DNA from: an uncultured Microbacterium sp.
GTDB lineage: Bacteria > Actinomycetota > Actinomycetes > Actinomycetales > Microbacteriaceae
Length of the DNA: 34,228 bases
Assembly: GCF_945952435.1 (NCBI RefSeq)
Contig: NZ_CAMFHZ010000027.1
Location: 1 to 34,228 of the forward strand
Reading direction: 5' to 3'
In this document: positions 1-7,716 of the stretch, piece by piece
Layout of the letters: each line of letters starts with the position of its first letter
How positions within the stretch are numbered: the first letter of the stretch is position 1
Translations under genes and position numbers: made by a program
The notes under the pieces: generated by a model
What the model saw: the letters and a program-made list of their open reading frames with translations, nothing else
Database searches by the model: none
Told to the model about the DNA's origin: nothing

Positions 1-89
1 GCGGTGAGCGTGGTCTTGCCGTGGTCGACGTGACCGATCGTTCCGATGTTCACGTGCGGCTTGGTCCGCTCGAACTTGGCCTTAGCCAC
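1..89 (-). CDS. tuf: Elongation factor Tu, N-terminal end (cut by window edge)
   Basis: EF-Tu is the GTPase that carries aminoacyl-tRNA to the ribosome. Only the first 29 codons are inside the window. They read [20 protein letters not shown] followed by VDHGKTTLT, which is the invariant EF-Tu N-terminus including the P-loop GHVDHGKT. The start is GTG at 87-89, with an AGGAGGA Shine-Dalgarno at 94-100. It is the last str-operon gene seen here, 204 bp downstream of fusA, and has its own likely promoter at 167-195. Confidence 0.97.
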   Translation of the reverse strand, partial: MAKAKFERTKPHVNIGTIGHVDHGKTTLT

Positions 90-166
90 TGGGTCCTCCT
101 CAGGACGTCATGTAGGGGCACCGGGCACTGGATTGTGACCGCTTTCCTACGGGTGTGATTCTCAGT

Positions 167-195
167 TTAGTAGAGAGACGGTGTGAAGTTGTCTG
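167..195 (-). promoter_or_regulatory. Likely sigma-A promoter for tuf
   Basis: On the minus strand a -35-like CAGACA (190-195) and a -10-like TACTAA (167-172) are separated by 17 bp, in the spacer between fusA and tuf. This would give tuf a leader of about 70 nt and expression in addition to readthrough from the str operon. The call is from hexamer match and spacing only. Confidence 0.5.
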
Positions 196-198
196 AGT

Positions 199-285
199 GC
201 CTGCGGGGCCCGCCGCCTCCGCGTCTTGTGTCGGCCGCGTTTCGCGCGTCCTCGCTCGACGACCGGGAGGCGAACCCCGCAGGCT
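199..285 (-). terminator. Structured spacer after fusA (partial terminator or attenuator)
   Basis: Directly after the fusA stop, the arms GCCTGCGGGG (276-285 in minus reading) and CCCCGCAGGC (199-208) are perfectly complementary. The stem continues with CGCCTCC/GGAGGCG after small bulges. A smaller GCGCGAAACGCG hairpin lies inside. There is no U-tract. It probably terminates part of the transcription or protects the 3' end between fusA and tuf. Confidence 0.45.
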
Positions 286-293
286 CCTAGGGC

Positions 294-2408
294 TTACTCG
301 CCCTTGGTCTTCTGGATGATCTCGTCGGCGACGGCCTTCGGGACCTCGGCGTAGCTGTCGAACTCCATCGAGTACACGGCGCGACCCGAGGTCTTCGAGC
401 GCAGATCGCCGATGTAGCCGAACATCTCGGACAGCGGCACCGACGCGCGGATGACCTTGACGCCCTGGGCGTCCTCCATCGACTGGATCTGGCCACGACG
501 CGAGTTCAGGTCGCCGATGACGTCGCCCATGTACTCCTCCGGAGTACGGACCTCGACGGCCATCAGCGGCTCGAGCAGCACGGGGTTCGCGCGGCGGACG
601 GCCTCCTTGAAGCCCATGGATCCTGCGATCTTGAACGCCATCTCCGAGGAGTCGACGTCGTGCGACGCGCCATCGAGCAGGATCGCCTTCACGCCGACCA
701 TCGGGTAGCCCGCGAGGGCACCGGTCGCCATGGCGTCCTGGAAGCCCTGGTTGGTGGGCTCGATGTACTCGCGCGGGATACGACCACCGGTGACGCTGTT
801 GACGAACTCGTAGCTCTGCTCCGCAGTCACCTCGAGGGGCTCGATGGTGAACTGGATCTTCGCGAACTGGCCCGATCCACCCGTCTGCTTCTTGTGGGTG
901 TAGTCGTGCTTCTCGACGGCCTTCTTGATCGTCTCGCGGTACGCCACCTGGGGCTTTCCGACGTTGGCCTCGACCTTGAACTCGCGCTTCATACGGTCCA
1001 CGAGAATGTCGAGGTGCAGCTCGCCCATGCCCTTGATGGTCGTCTGACCGGTCTCGGGGTTGAGCTCCGTGCGGAACGTCGGGTCCTCTTCGGCGAGCTT
1101 CTGGATCGCGGTGCCCAGCTTCTCCTGATCGGCCTTGGTCTTCGGCTCGATGGCGACCTCGATGACCGGCTCCGGGAACGTCATCGACTCGAGGACGACC
1201 GGCGCCGACGGGTCGGCGAGGGTGTCACCGGTGGTGGTGTCCTTCAGGCCGATCACGGCGTAGATGTTGCCGGCGGTCAGCTTGTCGACCGGGTTCTCCT
1301 TGTTGGCGTGCATCTGGAAGATCTTTCCGATGCGCTCCTTCTTGCCCTTGGTCGAGTTGATGACCTGGGCACCGGAGTCGAGCTCGCCCGAGTAGACGCG
1401 GACGTAGGTGAGGCGACCGAAGAACGGGTGCACGGCGACCTTGAAGGCCAGGGCGGCGAAGGGATCCTTGGCGTCGGGGTGACGCTCGATGATCTTCTCC
1501 TCGTCCTTCGGGTCGTGCGCCTCGATCGCCGGGATGTCCAGCGGCGACGGGAGGAAGTCGACGACGGCGTCCAGCATCGGCTGCACACCGCGGTTCTTGA
1601 ACGCGGAGCCGCAGAGGACGGGGTAGATCTCGCTCGCGATGACCATCTTGCGGATCGCGCCCTTGATCTCGGCGACGGTCAGCTCCTCGCCGCCGAAGAA
1701 CTTCTCGAGAAGCTCCTCGTCGGTCTCGGCGACGGTCTCCAGCAGGGTCTGGCGGTACTCCTCGGCACGGTCCTTGAGATCGGCCGGGATCTCCTGCACC
1801 TCGTACGAGGCACCCATGGTCACGTCACCCTTGGCGTCGCCGGGCCACACCAGCGCACGCATCTCGATGAGGTCGACGACGCCGACGAAGTCGTTCTCGG
1901 CGCCGATCGGGAGCTGCAGCACGAGAGGCTTCGCGCCGAGGCGGTTCACGATGGTGTCGACGGTGTAGTAGAAGTCCGCACCGAGCTTGTCCATCTTGTT
2001 GACGAAGCAGATGCGCGGGACGTTGTACTTGTCGGCCTGGCGCCAGACCGTCTCGGACTGGGGCTCGACGCCCTCCTTGCCGTCGAAGACGGCGACGGCG
2101 CCGTCGAGGACGCGGAGCGAGCGCTCCACCTCGACCGTGAAGTCCACGTGACCGGGGGTGTCGATGATGTTGATCTGGTTGCCGTTCCAGAAGCAGGTCA
2201 CGGCGGCAGACGTGATCGTGATGCCGCGCTCCTTCTCCTGCTCCATCCAGTCGGTCGTCGACGCGCCGTCGTGGGTCTCGCCGAGCTTGTGGTTCACACC
2301 CGTGTAGAACAGGATGCGCTCGGTCGTCGTGGTCTTCCCGGCATCGATGTGCGCCATGATGCCGATGTTGCGGACCTTGCTGAGGTCGGTGAGCACTTCT
2401 TGTGCCAC
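294..2408 (-). CDS. fusA: Elongation factor G
   Basis: EF-G is the ribosomal translocase GTPase, which also helps RRF recycle ribosomes. The protein is 704 aa, normal for the family. G1 [12 protein letters not shown] is near residue 20, the switch region is [10 protein letters not shown]3 is DTPGHVDF and G4 is NKMD. The C-terminal domains end with [13 protein letters not shown]. The start is GTG at 2408, six bases after the Shine-Dalgarno AAGGA. It lies 112 bp downstream of rpsG in the usual str order rpsL-rpsG-fusA-tuf. It is the target of fusidic acid. A FusB-like FBP-family gene lies at the other end of this window (32729-33214). Confidence 0.99.
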   Translation of the reverse strand: MAQEVLTDLSKVRNIGIMAHIDAGKTTTTERILFYTGVNHKLGETHDGASTTDWMEQEKERGITITSAAVTCFWNGNQINIIDTPGHVDFTVEVERSLRVLDGAVAVFDGKEGVEPQSETVWRQADKYNVPRICFVNKMDKLGADFYYTVDTIVNRLGAKPLVLQLPIGAENDFVGVVDLIEMRALVWPGDAKGDVTMGASYEVQEIPADLKDRAEEYRQTLLETVAETDEELLEKFFGGEELTVAEIKGAIRKMVIASEIYPVLCGSAFKNRGVQPMLDAVVDFLPSPLDIPAIEAHDPKDEEKIIERHPDAKDPFAALAFKVAVHPFFGRLTYVRVYSGELDSGAQVINSTKGKKERIGKIFQMHANKENPVDKLTAGNIYAVIGLKDTTTGDTLADPSAPVVLESMTFPEPVIEVAIEPKTKADQEKLGTAIQKLAEEDPTFRTELNPETGQTTIKGMGELHLDILVDRMKREFKVEANVGKPQVAYRETIKKAVEKHDYTHKKQTGGSGQFAKIQFTIEPLEVTAEQSYEFVNSVTGGRIPREYIEPTNQGFQDAMATGALAGYPMVGVKAILLDGASHDVDSSEMAFKIAGSMGFKEAVRRANPVLLEPLMAVEVRTPEEYMGDVIGDLNSRRGQIQSMEDAQGVKVIRASVPLSEMFGYIGDLRSKTSGRAVYSMEFDSYAEVPKAVADEIIQKTKGE

Positions 2409-2520
2409 GGGGTGTCCTTATCTTCTTGCTGTCGTCAGGCGACGAAGGAAAGTGTGGGTGCCGAGACCGGATCCGACGCGCACGGAGCGCATCGGGATCC
2501 GATCCCGGCGACGCCGGCGA

Positions 2521-2991
2521 TTACCAGCGGTAGTGAGCGAACGCGCGGTTCGACTCGGCCATCTTGTGCGTGTCCTCGCGGCGCTTGACCGCGGCGCCGA
2601 GGCCGTTCGAGGCGTCCAGGATCTCGTTCTGGAGACGCTCGGTCATGGTCTTCTCGCGGCGGCTCTTGGCGTAGCTGACGAGCCAGCGGAGGGCGAGAGT
2701 GTTCGCGCGGTGCGGCTTCACCTCGACCGGGACCTGGTAGGTCGAGCCACCGACGCGGCGGCTGCGAACCTCGAGGGTCGGGCGCACGTTGTCGAGCGCC
2801 TTCTTCAGGGTCGCGACGGCGTCCTGGCCGTTCTTCGCCTCGACGCCCGCGAGGGCGCCGTAGACGATCGACTCGGCGAGGGACTTCTTGCCGTCGACGA
2901 GGATCTTGTTCACCAGGGAGGTGACGATCGGAGCACCGTAGACCGGGTCGTTGACGACGGGGCGCTTGGGGGCGGGGCCCTTACGAGGCAT
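2521..2991 (-). CDS. rpsG: 30S ribosomal protein S7
   Basis: S7 organises the head of the 30S subunit by binding the 3' major domain of 16S rRNA. The protein is 156 aa, the standard length, beginning [10 protein letters not shown] and ending AFAHYRW. ATG is at 2989-2991, with an AAGG-type ribosome site inside the end of rpsL. Only 5 bp separate it from the rpsL stop, so the two are cotranscribed and probably translationally coupled. In E. coli S7 represses its operon through a structure between rpsL and rpsG. The 5-bp gap here leaves no room for that element in the same place. Confidence 0.99.
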   Translation of the reverse strand: MPRKGPAPKRPVVNDPVYGAPIVTSLVNKILVDGKKSLAESIVYGALAGVEAKNGQDAVATLKKALDNVRPTLEVRSRRVGGSTYQVPVEVKPHRANTLALRWLVSYAKSRREKTMTERLQNEILDASNGLGAAVKRREDTHKMAESNRAFAHYRW

Positions 2992-2996
2992 CTAAC

Positions 2997-3365
2997 TCAA
3001 CCCTTCTTCGCGCCGTAGCGGGAACGAGCCTGCTTACGGTTCTTGACGGCCTGGGTGTCCAGGGCGCCACGGACGATCTTGTAACGGACACCGGGGAGGT
3101 CCTTGACACGACCACCGCGCACGAGCACCAGCGAGTGCTCCTGCAGGTTGTGGCCCTCACCGGGGATGTACGCGGTGACCTCGGTACCGTTGCGGAGCTT
3201 CACACGAGCGACCTTGCGCATCGCCGAGTTCGGCTTCTTCGGGGTGGTGGTGTACACACGGGTGCACACGCCGGCCTGCTGCGGGTTCGACTTCAGGGCG
3301 GGGGCCTTGGTCTTGGAGACCTTCGGCGAACGACCCTTGCGAACCAACTGCTGAATAGTTGGCAC
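2997..3365 (-). CDS. rpsL: 30S ribosomal protein S12
   Basis: S12 lies at the decoding centre of the 30S subunit and governs accuracy. The protein is 122 aa, starting [12 protein letters not shown] from GTG at 3365 with an AAGGAG ribosome site. The two positions where streptomycin-resistance mutations usually fall are wild type: Lys43 in [10 protein letters not shown] and Lys88 in [10 protein letters not shown]. It is the first gene of the str operon, with a strong promoter about 165 bp upstream. Confidence 0.99.
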   Translation of the reverse strand: MPTIQQLVRKGRSPKVSKTKAPALKSNPQQAGVCTRVYTTTPKKPNSAMRKVARVKLRNGTEVTAYIPGEGHNLQEHSLVLVRGGRVKDLPGVRYKIVRGALDTQAVKNRKQARSRYGAKKG

Positions 3366-3447
3366 TGCTTCTCCTTATTGTGCTGCACGGTGACAGCGTG
3401 ATGGGTTTCACATCAGACCCACCCGCACGCCGGATGACGGTGTGCGT

Positions 3448-3533
3448 TTGGATGGTGGGTATGCCGTGGGGGCGGAGCCGGCGAGAGCCGGTGCCCTGCA
3501 CGCGCACGTCGAGACGCACGCATACCCATCCAA
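3448..3533 (-). promoter_or_regulatory. Long inverted repeat in the rpsL 5' leader
   Basis: The arm TTGGATGGGTATGC (minus strand, 3520-3533) is complementary to GCATACCCACCATCCAA (3448-3464) apart from a 3-base bulge. The loop of about 55 nt contains an inner CCGGCTCTCGCCGG hairpin. With the -10 box at 3533-3538 the transcript should begin inside the first arm, so the mRNA 5' end would be folded into a stem. Confidence 0.5.
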
Positions 3534-3561
3534 TGGTAATGCTGCGTAACACCGCGGTCAA
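3533..3561 (-). promoter_or_regulatory. str operon promoter upstream of rpsL
   Basis: On the minus strand -35 TTGACC (3556-3561) and -10 TACCAT (3533-3538) are separated by exactly 17 bp, a near-consensus housekeeping sigma promoter. The predicted start near 3526 leaves a leader of about 160 nt before the rpsL GTG. This is the best-matching promoter in the window, as expected for ribosomal protein genes. Confidence 0.75.
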
Positions 3562-3595
3562 ATGCGACCGGGAGGACGCGCGGCGTCGCCCAATC

Positions 3596-4243
3596 TCAGG
3601 GCGTGTCGGTGTCGAAGGGGGAGTCCAACGCCTCGGTCAGCTCCGCGAGCATCGCCTCGATCTGCGGTTCGACGAACTCGCCGATCGCGGCCTGCACGCG
3701 CAGACGGTGGCGCAGGAGCAGTCTGCAGATCTCGCGGCCCACGACGTTCGCGTAGTCGTCGGCGAGCGAGACCTCGCGCCGCAGCGCCTCCTTGGCCTCC
3801 TCGCTCAGCGGGGGAAGCGGCGGAAGCTCCCCCGCGTCCTCGTCCGCGAGGCCGGCGATCGTGAAGAGGAACGGCGCACCGGGCACCGGGTCCGGATCCA
3901 GCGGCATCCCCTCGTACTCCGGCTCCAGGTCCTCCGTGGGCCGGTACGCCCTCGCCCTGTTGCGCGCGGCCTGCTGATCGAGCTCGGCCTGCAGCATGGG
4001 CAGGTTGCGGGCCGTGTAGTCGGCGACCGCGTGGTCGACGATCGTCTTGATCCGGGTCGACAGGCCGTGCTGGACCCCGTGCGGGACGTTGGATCCGATC
4101 CCCGCCGCCGAGAGCACGGGCGACCCGAGGCAGCGCCGGCACGGCGCGACCCTGCCTCGATGGGTCGCGGGCTCCCACCGGGGCAACCAGCGCAACCAGG
4201 CCATCACGGCCTGGTCCACCTGGGTCTCCAGCGAGCGCTCCAC
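3596..4243 (-). CDS. Conserved-looking hypothetical protein next to the str operon
   Basis: The product is 215 aa, soluble, and of unknown function. The N-terminus VERSLETQVDQAVMAWLRWL is followed by a single Cys pair CRRC near residue 35. A helical middle (IKTIVDHAVADYT) and an acidic, Pro-rich stretch follow, then a helical C-terminus ending DSPFDTDTP. One CxxC pair alone does not establish a zinc finger. I chose GTG at 4243 because TACCCT ends exactly six bases upstream, the leaderless spacing seen at many genes here. An upstream extension in the same frame is Arg/Gly-rich shadow sequence. It runs towards rpsL but lies just upstream of the str promoter. Confidence 0.7.
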   Translation of the reverse strand: MERSLETQVDQAVMAWLRWLPRWEPATHRGRVAPCRRCLGSPVLSAAGIGSNVPHGVQHGLSTRIKTIVDHAVADYTARNLPMLQAELDQQAARNRARAYRPTEDLEPEYEGMPLDPDPVPGAPFLFTIAGLADEDAGELPPLPPLSEEAKEALRREVSLADDYANVVGREICRLLLRHRLRVQAAIGEFVEPQIEAMLAELTEALDSPFDTDTP

Positions 4244-4249
4244 GACACC

Positions 4250-4255
4250 AGGGTA
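4250..4255 (-). promoter_or_regulatory. -10 box TACCCT, leaderless start
   Basis: TACCCT, six bases, then GTG (4243). This supports a leaderless transcript for the hypothetical gene 3596-4243. Confidence 0.5.
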
Positions 4256-4310
4256 CGGCCCGGACACGCCCGGGAGTCCGCGACGCGCGAATCCGCCGCC
4301 GGCGCGCCGT

Positions 4311-4742
4311 CTACGCGTCCTCGTCCCTCTCCCACGGCCACCGCGGCGCCCGTGCGTGGGTGCGCCGCAGCGCGATCGCGACCCAGGCCCCCACAAGCGC
4401 GGCCAGCACGAGTACGGCGCTGCCCCCGCCGAGCACGAGCTGGCCGAGCGCCGCCGTCGCCCTGACCGCTCCCGTCCCCTCCGCCACCGACGTCCCCCAC
4501 ACGCCGCCGAGGTGCACGAGCGCCGCGGCGAGGGCGAGGAAGACGCTCGTGACGAAGGACGGGTGCGCGTTCGAGAGCACCGCGCGCAGGGAGATCGCGA
4601 ACACGACGACCGCGAGGATCATCCCGATGACGCCCGGAAGCTGCCCGAGTCCCGGAACGGAGATGAGATCACGCTCGGTCCAGAGGCTGAGCACGCCGAG
4701 TCCCATGATCGCGAGAGCGAAGAAGGAGACCACCCCGATCAC
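4311..4742 (-). CDS. Four-helix integral membrane protein, function unknown
   Basis: The product is about 143 aa with four hydrophobic helices. They are IGVVSFFALAIMGLGVLSLW, then VIGMILAVVVFAISL, VTSVFLALAAALVHLGG and LVLGGGSAVLVLAALVGAWVA. A short charged tail ends PWERDEDA. I recognise no family. The start is uncertain: GTG at 4742 opens the first helix but has no Shine-Dalgarno. The frame stays open upstream through a 20-bp perfect hairpin, where no ATG, GTG or TTG is available. It lies 91 bp downstream of another four-helix membrane protein on the same strand and is probably cotranscribed with it. Confidence 0.65.
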   Translation of the reverse strand: MIGVVSFFALAIMGLGVLSLWTERDLISVPGLGQLPGVIGMILAVVVFAISLRAVLSNAHPSFVTSVFLALAAALVHLGGVWGTSVAEGTGAVRATAALGQLVLGGGSAVLVLAALVGAWVAIALRRTHARAPRWPWERDEDA

Positions 4743-4752
4743 CCAGGCGAGG

Positions 4753-4798
4753 CGAGCGGAGACCCCCGCGGGGCGTGGCCCGCGGGGGTCTCCGCTCG
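4753..4798 (-). terminator. Perfect 20-bp hairpin between two membrane-protein genes
   Basis: The arms 4753-4772 and 4779-4798 are exact reverse complements with a 6-nt loop. The core is GGAGACCCCCGCGGG/CCCGCGGGGGTCTCC. There is no U-tract. It sits 36 bp after the stop of the 398-aa membrane protein and ends 10 bp before the likely GTG of the next gene. It may be a U-less terminator, or an attenuator that hides the second start. Confidence 0.65.
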
Positions 4799-4833
4799 AA
4801 GCGTCCGTGATCTGCTCCCGACGAGGACGGCGC

Positions 4834-6030
4834 CTACTGCGGCGGCAGCTGCGGGCCGGCTTCGAGGACGCGCTCGTACTCGCGCTGCGCCTCCTCGTTC
4901 TGAACGGTGCGACGCGCGCCGGTCTTCGCCGCCCAGGCGCCGAACCAGATGGTGAGCTCGCGCCCGAAGACGAACGCGGCGATCGCGAGGGGCGCCAGCA
5001 GCTGCTTGCCGGTGAGCTCGGCCAGCTCGGCGGAGCCCAGCCTCCAGAACTCGACGGATCCCACGGCGCCGAGGATGTGCCCGGCGTACGCGAACACGCC
5101 GACGACGATCCCGAACACGACCCAGTAGCCCCAGCGTCCGCGGTTGATGATCCCGCCGAGGATCCAGAAGCCGATCGCGAAGACGGCGACGGGCACCCAG
5201 AGGCCGGCGCTGCGGACCTGGTCGAGCAGATAGGTGCCGACGGTGTCGGACGAGACACGGCCCGCGATCGCGGCGATCCCGAGCGCGGTGCCCAGGTAGA
5301 GGATCGCGAAGGCGACGGCCGCGAGGAGCCCGATGCCGAAGATCGCGCCGCGGTTGCCGCGCTCGCGAGGAGCATCGGGCGCCTGCACGAAGATCGGCAG
5401 CGCCGAGTCCGCGGCCGACGCGGGAGCCGCCGACGCCGCGGGTGTGAGCACCTGGGTCTCGGCGGCGGGCGCCGGCTCGAGCCTGGTCGTGGCCGCGCCG
5501 ACGACGACGGTCTCCGCGACCGGCTCGACGGTCGTCTCGAGCACGGCGCGCTCCTCGCGCGGACGCGGCGGGGTGAACGTCCCGCCGAAGGTGCCGGGGT
5601 AGGCGGCCTCCGCCTCGCGGAACGCGGCGAGGTCCGCATCCTCGGCCTCGACCGGTGCGGCCGGGCGCTCGGACGCGTCGGCCCGATCCGCCGGGGAGTC
5701 CTTCGCGACGGCGCCGGGGGCCACGGGCGCGTGCTCCGGAGCGTGCGATCCGTCCGCGGCACGGGCCGCCTCCGCGAGTCCTTCGTGCGCGCTCTGCGCG
5801 ACGAGAGCCGGATCCCGTCCCTCGTCCGCGGCGCGGGCGGCGTCGCCGGGCCCGCCCTGGGAGCGCTCGGGTGCGACGTGGTCGGACGCCGCGGGCGCGT
5901 CGTCGGCCGGGCCCATCGGGATGGCCTCGGCGGGCTCGTTCGGGTGCGCGGCGGCGGCGTCGGGCGCGGCGGCCACGGCGTCGTCGACGTCGTGCGCCTG
6001 CGCCGGCTTCGAAACCTCGTGGTCACTCAT
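4834..6030 (-). CDS. Membrane protein with long acidic, Ala/Pro-rich N-terminal region
   Basis: The product is 398 aa. Residues 1-220 are low-complexity and rich in Ala, Asp, Glu and Pro, so probably disordered and cytoplasmic. Four transmembrane helices follow at about 229-257, 276-295, 301-323 and 344-364. A charged C-terminal tail ends EAGPQLPPQ. No catalytic motif or named family is recognised. ATG at 6030 has a good GAGGAG ribosome site. A TAGCCT -10 box at 6062-6067 would give a leader of about 25 nt. The downstream four-helix gene (4311-4742) may be its partner. Confidence 0.8.
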   Translation of the reverse strand: MSDHEVSKPAQAHDVDDAVAAAPDAAAAHPNEPAEAIPMGPADDAPAASDHVAPERSQGGPGDAARAADEGRDPALVAQSAHEGLAEAARAADGSHAPEHAPVAPGAVAKDSPADRADASERPAAPVEAEDADLAAFREAEAAYPGTFGGTFTPPRPREERAVLETTVEPVAETVVVGAATTRLEPAPAAETQVLTPAASAAPASAADSALPIFVQAPDAPRERGNRGAIFGIGLLAAVAFAILYLGTALGIAAIAGRVSSDTVGTYLLDQVRSAGLWVPVAVFAIGFWILGGIINRGRWGYWVVFGIVVGVFAYAGHILGAVGSVEFWRLGSAELAELTGKQLLAPLAIAAFVFGRELTIWFGAWAAKTGARRTVQNEEAQREYERVLEAGPQLPPQ

Positions 6031-6126
6031 GGGAGCTCCTCAATCCGGATACGGTGCTTCGAGGCTAGCCCGATGGCCCGTCACCGCACCGGAGGCGTGC
6101 CGAGATGTGTCGTGCCGGATCCGGGA

Positions 6127-6279
6127 TCACCGACGGGCGGTGGTCAGCACGTCGCCGAAGTACTGGACCATCACGGGTCCCATGGGCGCGGCGAGGTAGA
6201 ACAGGCCCGCCACGATCCCCGCGCAGACCACCCCGGCGAACCAGGCGATAGCCGTGTTGCGTCCGCCGATCTTCGCCAT
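6127..6279 (-). CDS. Small single-helix membrane protein
   Basis: The product is 50 aa, starting [18 protein letters not shown]. One transmembrane helix (about residues 10-32) is followed by a short tail ending [13 protein letters not shown] know no function. ATG at 6279 is chosen because TATCCT ends exactly six bases upstream, predicting a leaderless message. The longer in-frame version adds a Cys/Arg-rich stretch that crosses this promoter. It is divergent from yajQ, 68 bp away. Confidence 0.65.
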   Translation of the reverse strand: MAKIGGRNTAIAWFAGVVCAGIVAGLFYLAAPMGPVMVQYFGDVLTTARR

Positions 6280-6285
6280 GCTCCG

Positions 6286-6291
6286 AGGATA
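6286..6291 (-). promoter_or_regulatory. -10 box TATCCT, leaderless start
   Basis: TATCCT, six bases, then ATG (6279) of the small membrane protein. Confidence 0.5.
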
Positions 6292-6335
6292 CGAGCGACG
6301 CCCTCCCCGACCGGGACGGCGCGCGGCGCGCTCGT

Positions 6336-6341
6336 TACACT
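6336..6341 (+). promoter_or_regulatory. -10 box TACACT, leaderless start of yajQ
   Basis: TACACT, six bases, then ATG (6348). No Shine-Dalgarno is present between the box and the ATG, so the message is predicted to be leaderless. Confidence 0.6.
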
Positions 6342-6347
6342 GGCGGC

Positions 6348-6836
6348 ATGGCTGACAGCTCATTCGACATCGTGTCCAAGGTGGATCGGCAGGAGGCGGA
6401 CAACGCGCTCAACCAGGCCCGCAAGGAGATCGAGCAGCGCTACGACTTCAAGGGCGTGGGCGCCTCGATCGCGTGGAGCGGGGAGAAGATCGTGATCGTG
6501 GCGAACTCCGCCGAACGCGCGAACGCCGTGCTCGACGTGTTCCAGTCCAAGCTGATCAAGCGCGGCATCTCGCTGAAGAGCCTCGAATCCGGTGAGCCGA
6601 CGGCGAGCGGCAAGGAGTTCCGCATCGAGTCGACCCTCAAGGAGGGCATCAGCAGCGAGAACGCGAAGAAGATCGGCAAGATCATCCGCGACGAGGGCCC
6701 CAAGTCCGTCAAGTCCCAGATCCAGGGCGACGAGCTGCGCGTGCAGTCCAAGAGCCGCGACGACCTGCAGGAGGTCATCGCTCTGCTGAAGAACTCGGAT
6801 CTCGATCTCGATCTGCAGTTCATCAACTACCGCTGA
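6348..6836 (+). CDS. yajQ: YajQ-family nucleotide-binding protein
   Basis: The product is 162 aa, full length for UPF0234/YajQ. Two ferredoxin-like halves are visible: [20 protein letters not shown] at the N-terminus with RYDFKG, and [19 protein letters not shown] leading to the terminal [10 protein letters not shown]. Family members bind nucleotides; some bind cyclic di-GMP and act as transcriptional co-regulators, but that is not shown for actinobacteria here. It is a monocistronic gene ended by a strong hairpin at 6864-6909. Confidence 0.96.
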   Translation: MADSSFDIVSKVDRQEADNALNQARKEIEQRYDFKGVGASIAWSGEKIVIVANSAERANAVLDVFQSKLIKRGISLKSLESGEPTASGKEFRIESTLKEGISSENAKKIGKIIRDEGPKSVKSQIQGDELRVQSKSRDDLQEVIALLKNSDLDLDLQFINYR

Positions 6837-6863
6837 TCCCGCCGCGCGGACGAGGAGACGGCG

Positions 6864-6909
6864 CCACGGGAGGAGGCCGACGGAAGGATCCGTCGCCGTC
6901 CTCCCGTGG
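6864..6909 (+). terminator. Hairpin terminator after yajQ
   Basis: Arms of 21 nt (6864-6884 and 6889-6909) pair at 19 positions around the 4-nt loop AGGA. The stem ends in CCACGGGAGGA/TCCTCCCGTGG. It starts 28 bp after the yajQ stop. No U-run follows, which is common in high-GC actinobacteria. Confidence 0.65.
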
Positions 6910-6960
6910 TGTGAGAGCTGTCCGCGCCCCCGCCATCGCGGGAACCACCGCATCCGGTAG

Positions 6961-6989
6961 TTGGGATTCGTCGCACGGAGTGCGATAGT
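6961..6989 (+). promoter_or_regulatory. Promoter of the GntR gene with palindrome in its spacer
   Basis: -35 TTGGGA (6961-6966) and -10 GATAGT (6984-6989) are 17 bp apart. The spacer holds a perfect inverted repeat TCGCAC-GGA-GTGCGA (6971-6985), placed where a repressor would block RNA polymerase. A second smaller repeat, ACTAC/GTAGT (7004-7020), lies just before the start codon. This is a candidate autoregulatory operator. Confidence 0.5.
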
Positions 6990-7021
6990 GCTGTTCTGGG
7001 GAAACTACTTTGGGGGTAGTG

Positions 7022-7681
7022 ATGGACGGCGACGTTCTTGGGGCCACGGCTGTGGCCACGCACACCGGTCCGGTGAAACAGCTTCTTGCGGAGACGATCT
7101 TCCAGCGCATCGGCGCTTCGATCGTCGACGGCACGCTGCCGTCGGGATCGCGGATCCGCGACGCGGATCTCGCGGAGGAGTTCAACGTCTCGCGCATGCC
7201 GATCCGGGAGGCGCTGCAGCGCCTGGAACGGATCGGGCTCGTCGAGATGCATCCGAGCAGGTTCACGGAGGTGACGGAGGTCTCACCCGAGGACACCGCG
7301 AACGCGCGGCAGTACGCGGGCTATGTCGGCGGGGCGATCGCCGCGATCGCGGTTCCGCGGCTCAGGGAGGAGACGCGGCTCCAGCTCGTCGACCACGTGA
7401 GGGCGCTCGACGGTCTGCTCGACGATTCCGCCCGGCTCGCCGAGAGCCGCTGGGGCGTGATCCGCGCCCTCGCGACGAAGAGCGGGAACGACGTCTTCCA
7501 GACGATGCTCGACGAGACCAGCCTGCTCATCGTCCGCAACCTCCGCCCGTGGGTCCTCTCCGGCTACGAGCAGGACCGGATGCGCGCGCTGCACGCCGAC
7601 CTCGCGGCCGCCATGCTGGACGGCGACGGCCATGCCGCGGAGCGCGCAGTGCGCGGGATCCACGGCGTCCAGAACATCTGA
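7022..7681 (+). CDS. GntR-family transcriptional regulator (FadR/FCD type)
   Basis: The product is 219 aa from ATG 7022; TTG 7010 and GTG 7019 are in-frame alternatives. The GGGGG at 7012-7016 serves as ribosome site. The N-terminal winged helix is typical of GntR: QLLAETIFQRIGASIVDGTL, then GSRIRDADLAEEFNVSR and MPIREALQRLERIGLVE. The helical C-terminal domain (about residues 90-215) is of the ligand-binding type, but I see no clear set of metal-binding His residues. No obvious target operon adjoins it, because the next gene is convergent. It probably regulates itself and a distant gene. Confidence 0.9.
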   Translation: MDGDVLGATAVATHTGPVKQLLAETIFQRIGASIVDGTLPSGSRIRDADLAEEFNVSRMPIREALQRLERIGLVEMHPSRFTEVTEVSPEDTANARQYAGYVGGAIAAIAVPRLREETRLQLVDHVRALDGLLDDSARLAESRWGVIRALATKSGNDVFQTMLDETSLLIVRNLRPWVLSGYEQDRMRALHADLAAAMLDGDGHAAERAVRGIHGVQNI

Positions 7682-7716
7682 TCGGACGCGCGCCCGACGC
7701 GTGATCCGTCCTCGGA

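Noticed and set aside
660..2588. 642-codon open frame on the plus strand opposite fusA
   Set aside because: It is antisense to the certain EF-G gene; its Asp/Leu/Arg/Val-rich composition is the usual mirror frame of GC-rich coding DNA.
2992..2996. S7 autoregulatory mRNA site between rpsL and rpsG as in E. coli
   Set aside because: The gap is only 5 bp, so the E. coli type of intergenic structure cannot fit.
4047..6495. Long plus-strand open frames (302 and 711 codons) over the membrane-protein genes
   Set aside because: They are low-complexity mirror frames that cross real promoters and the yajQ start.
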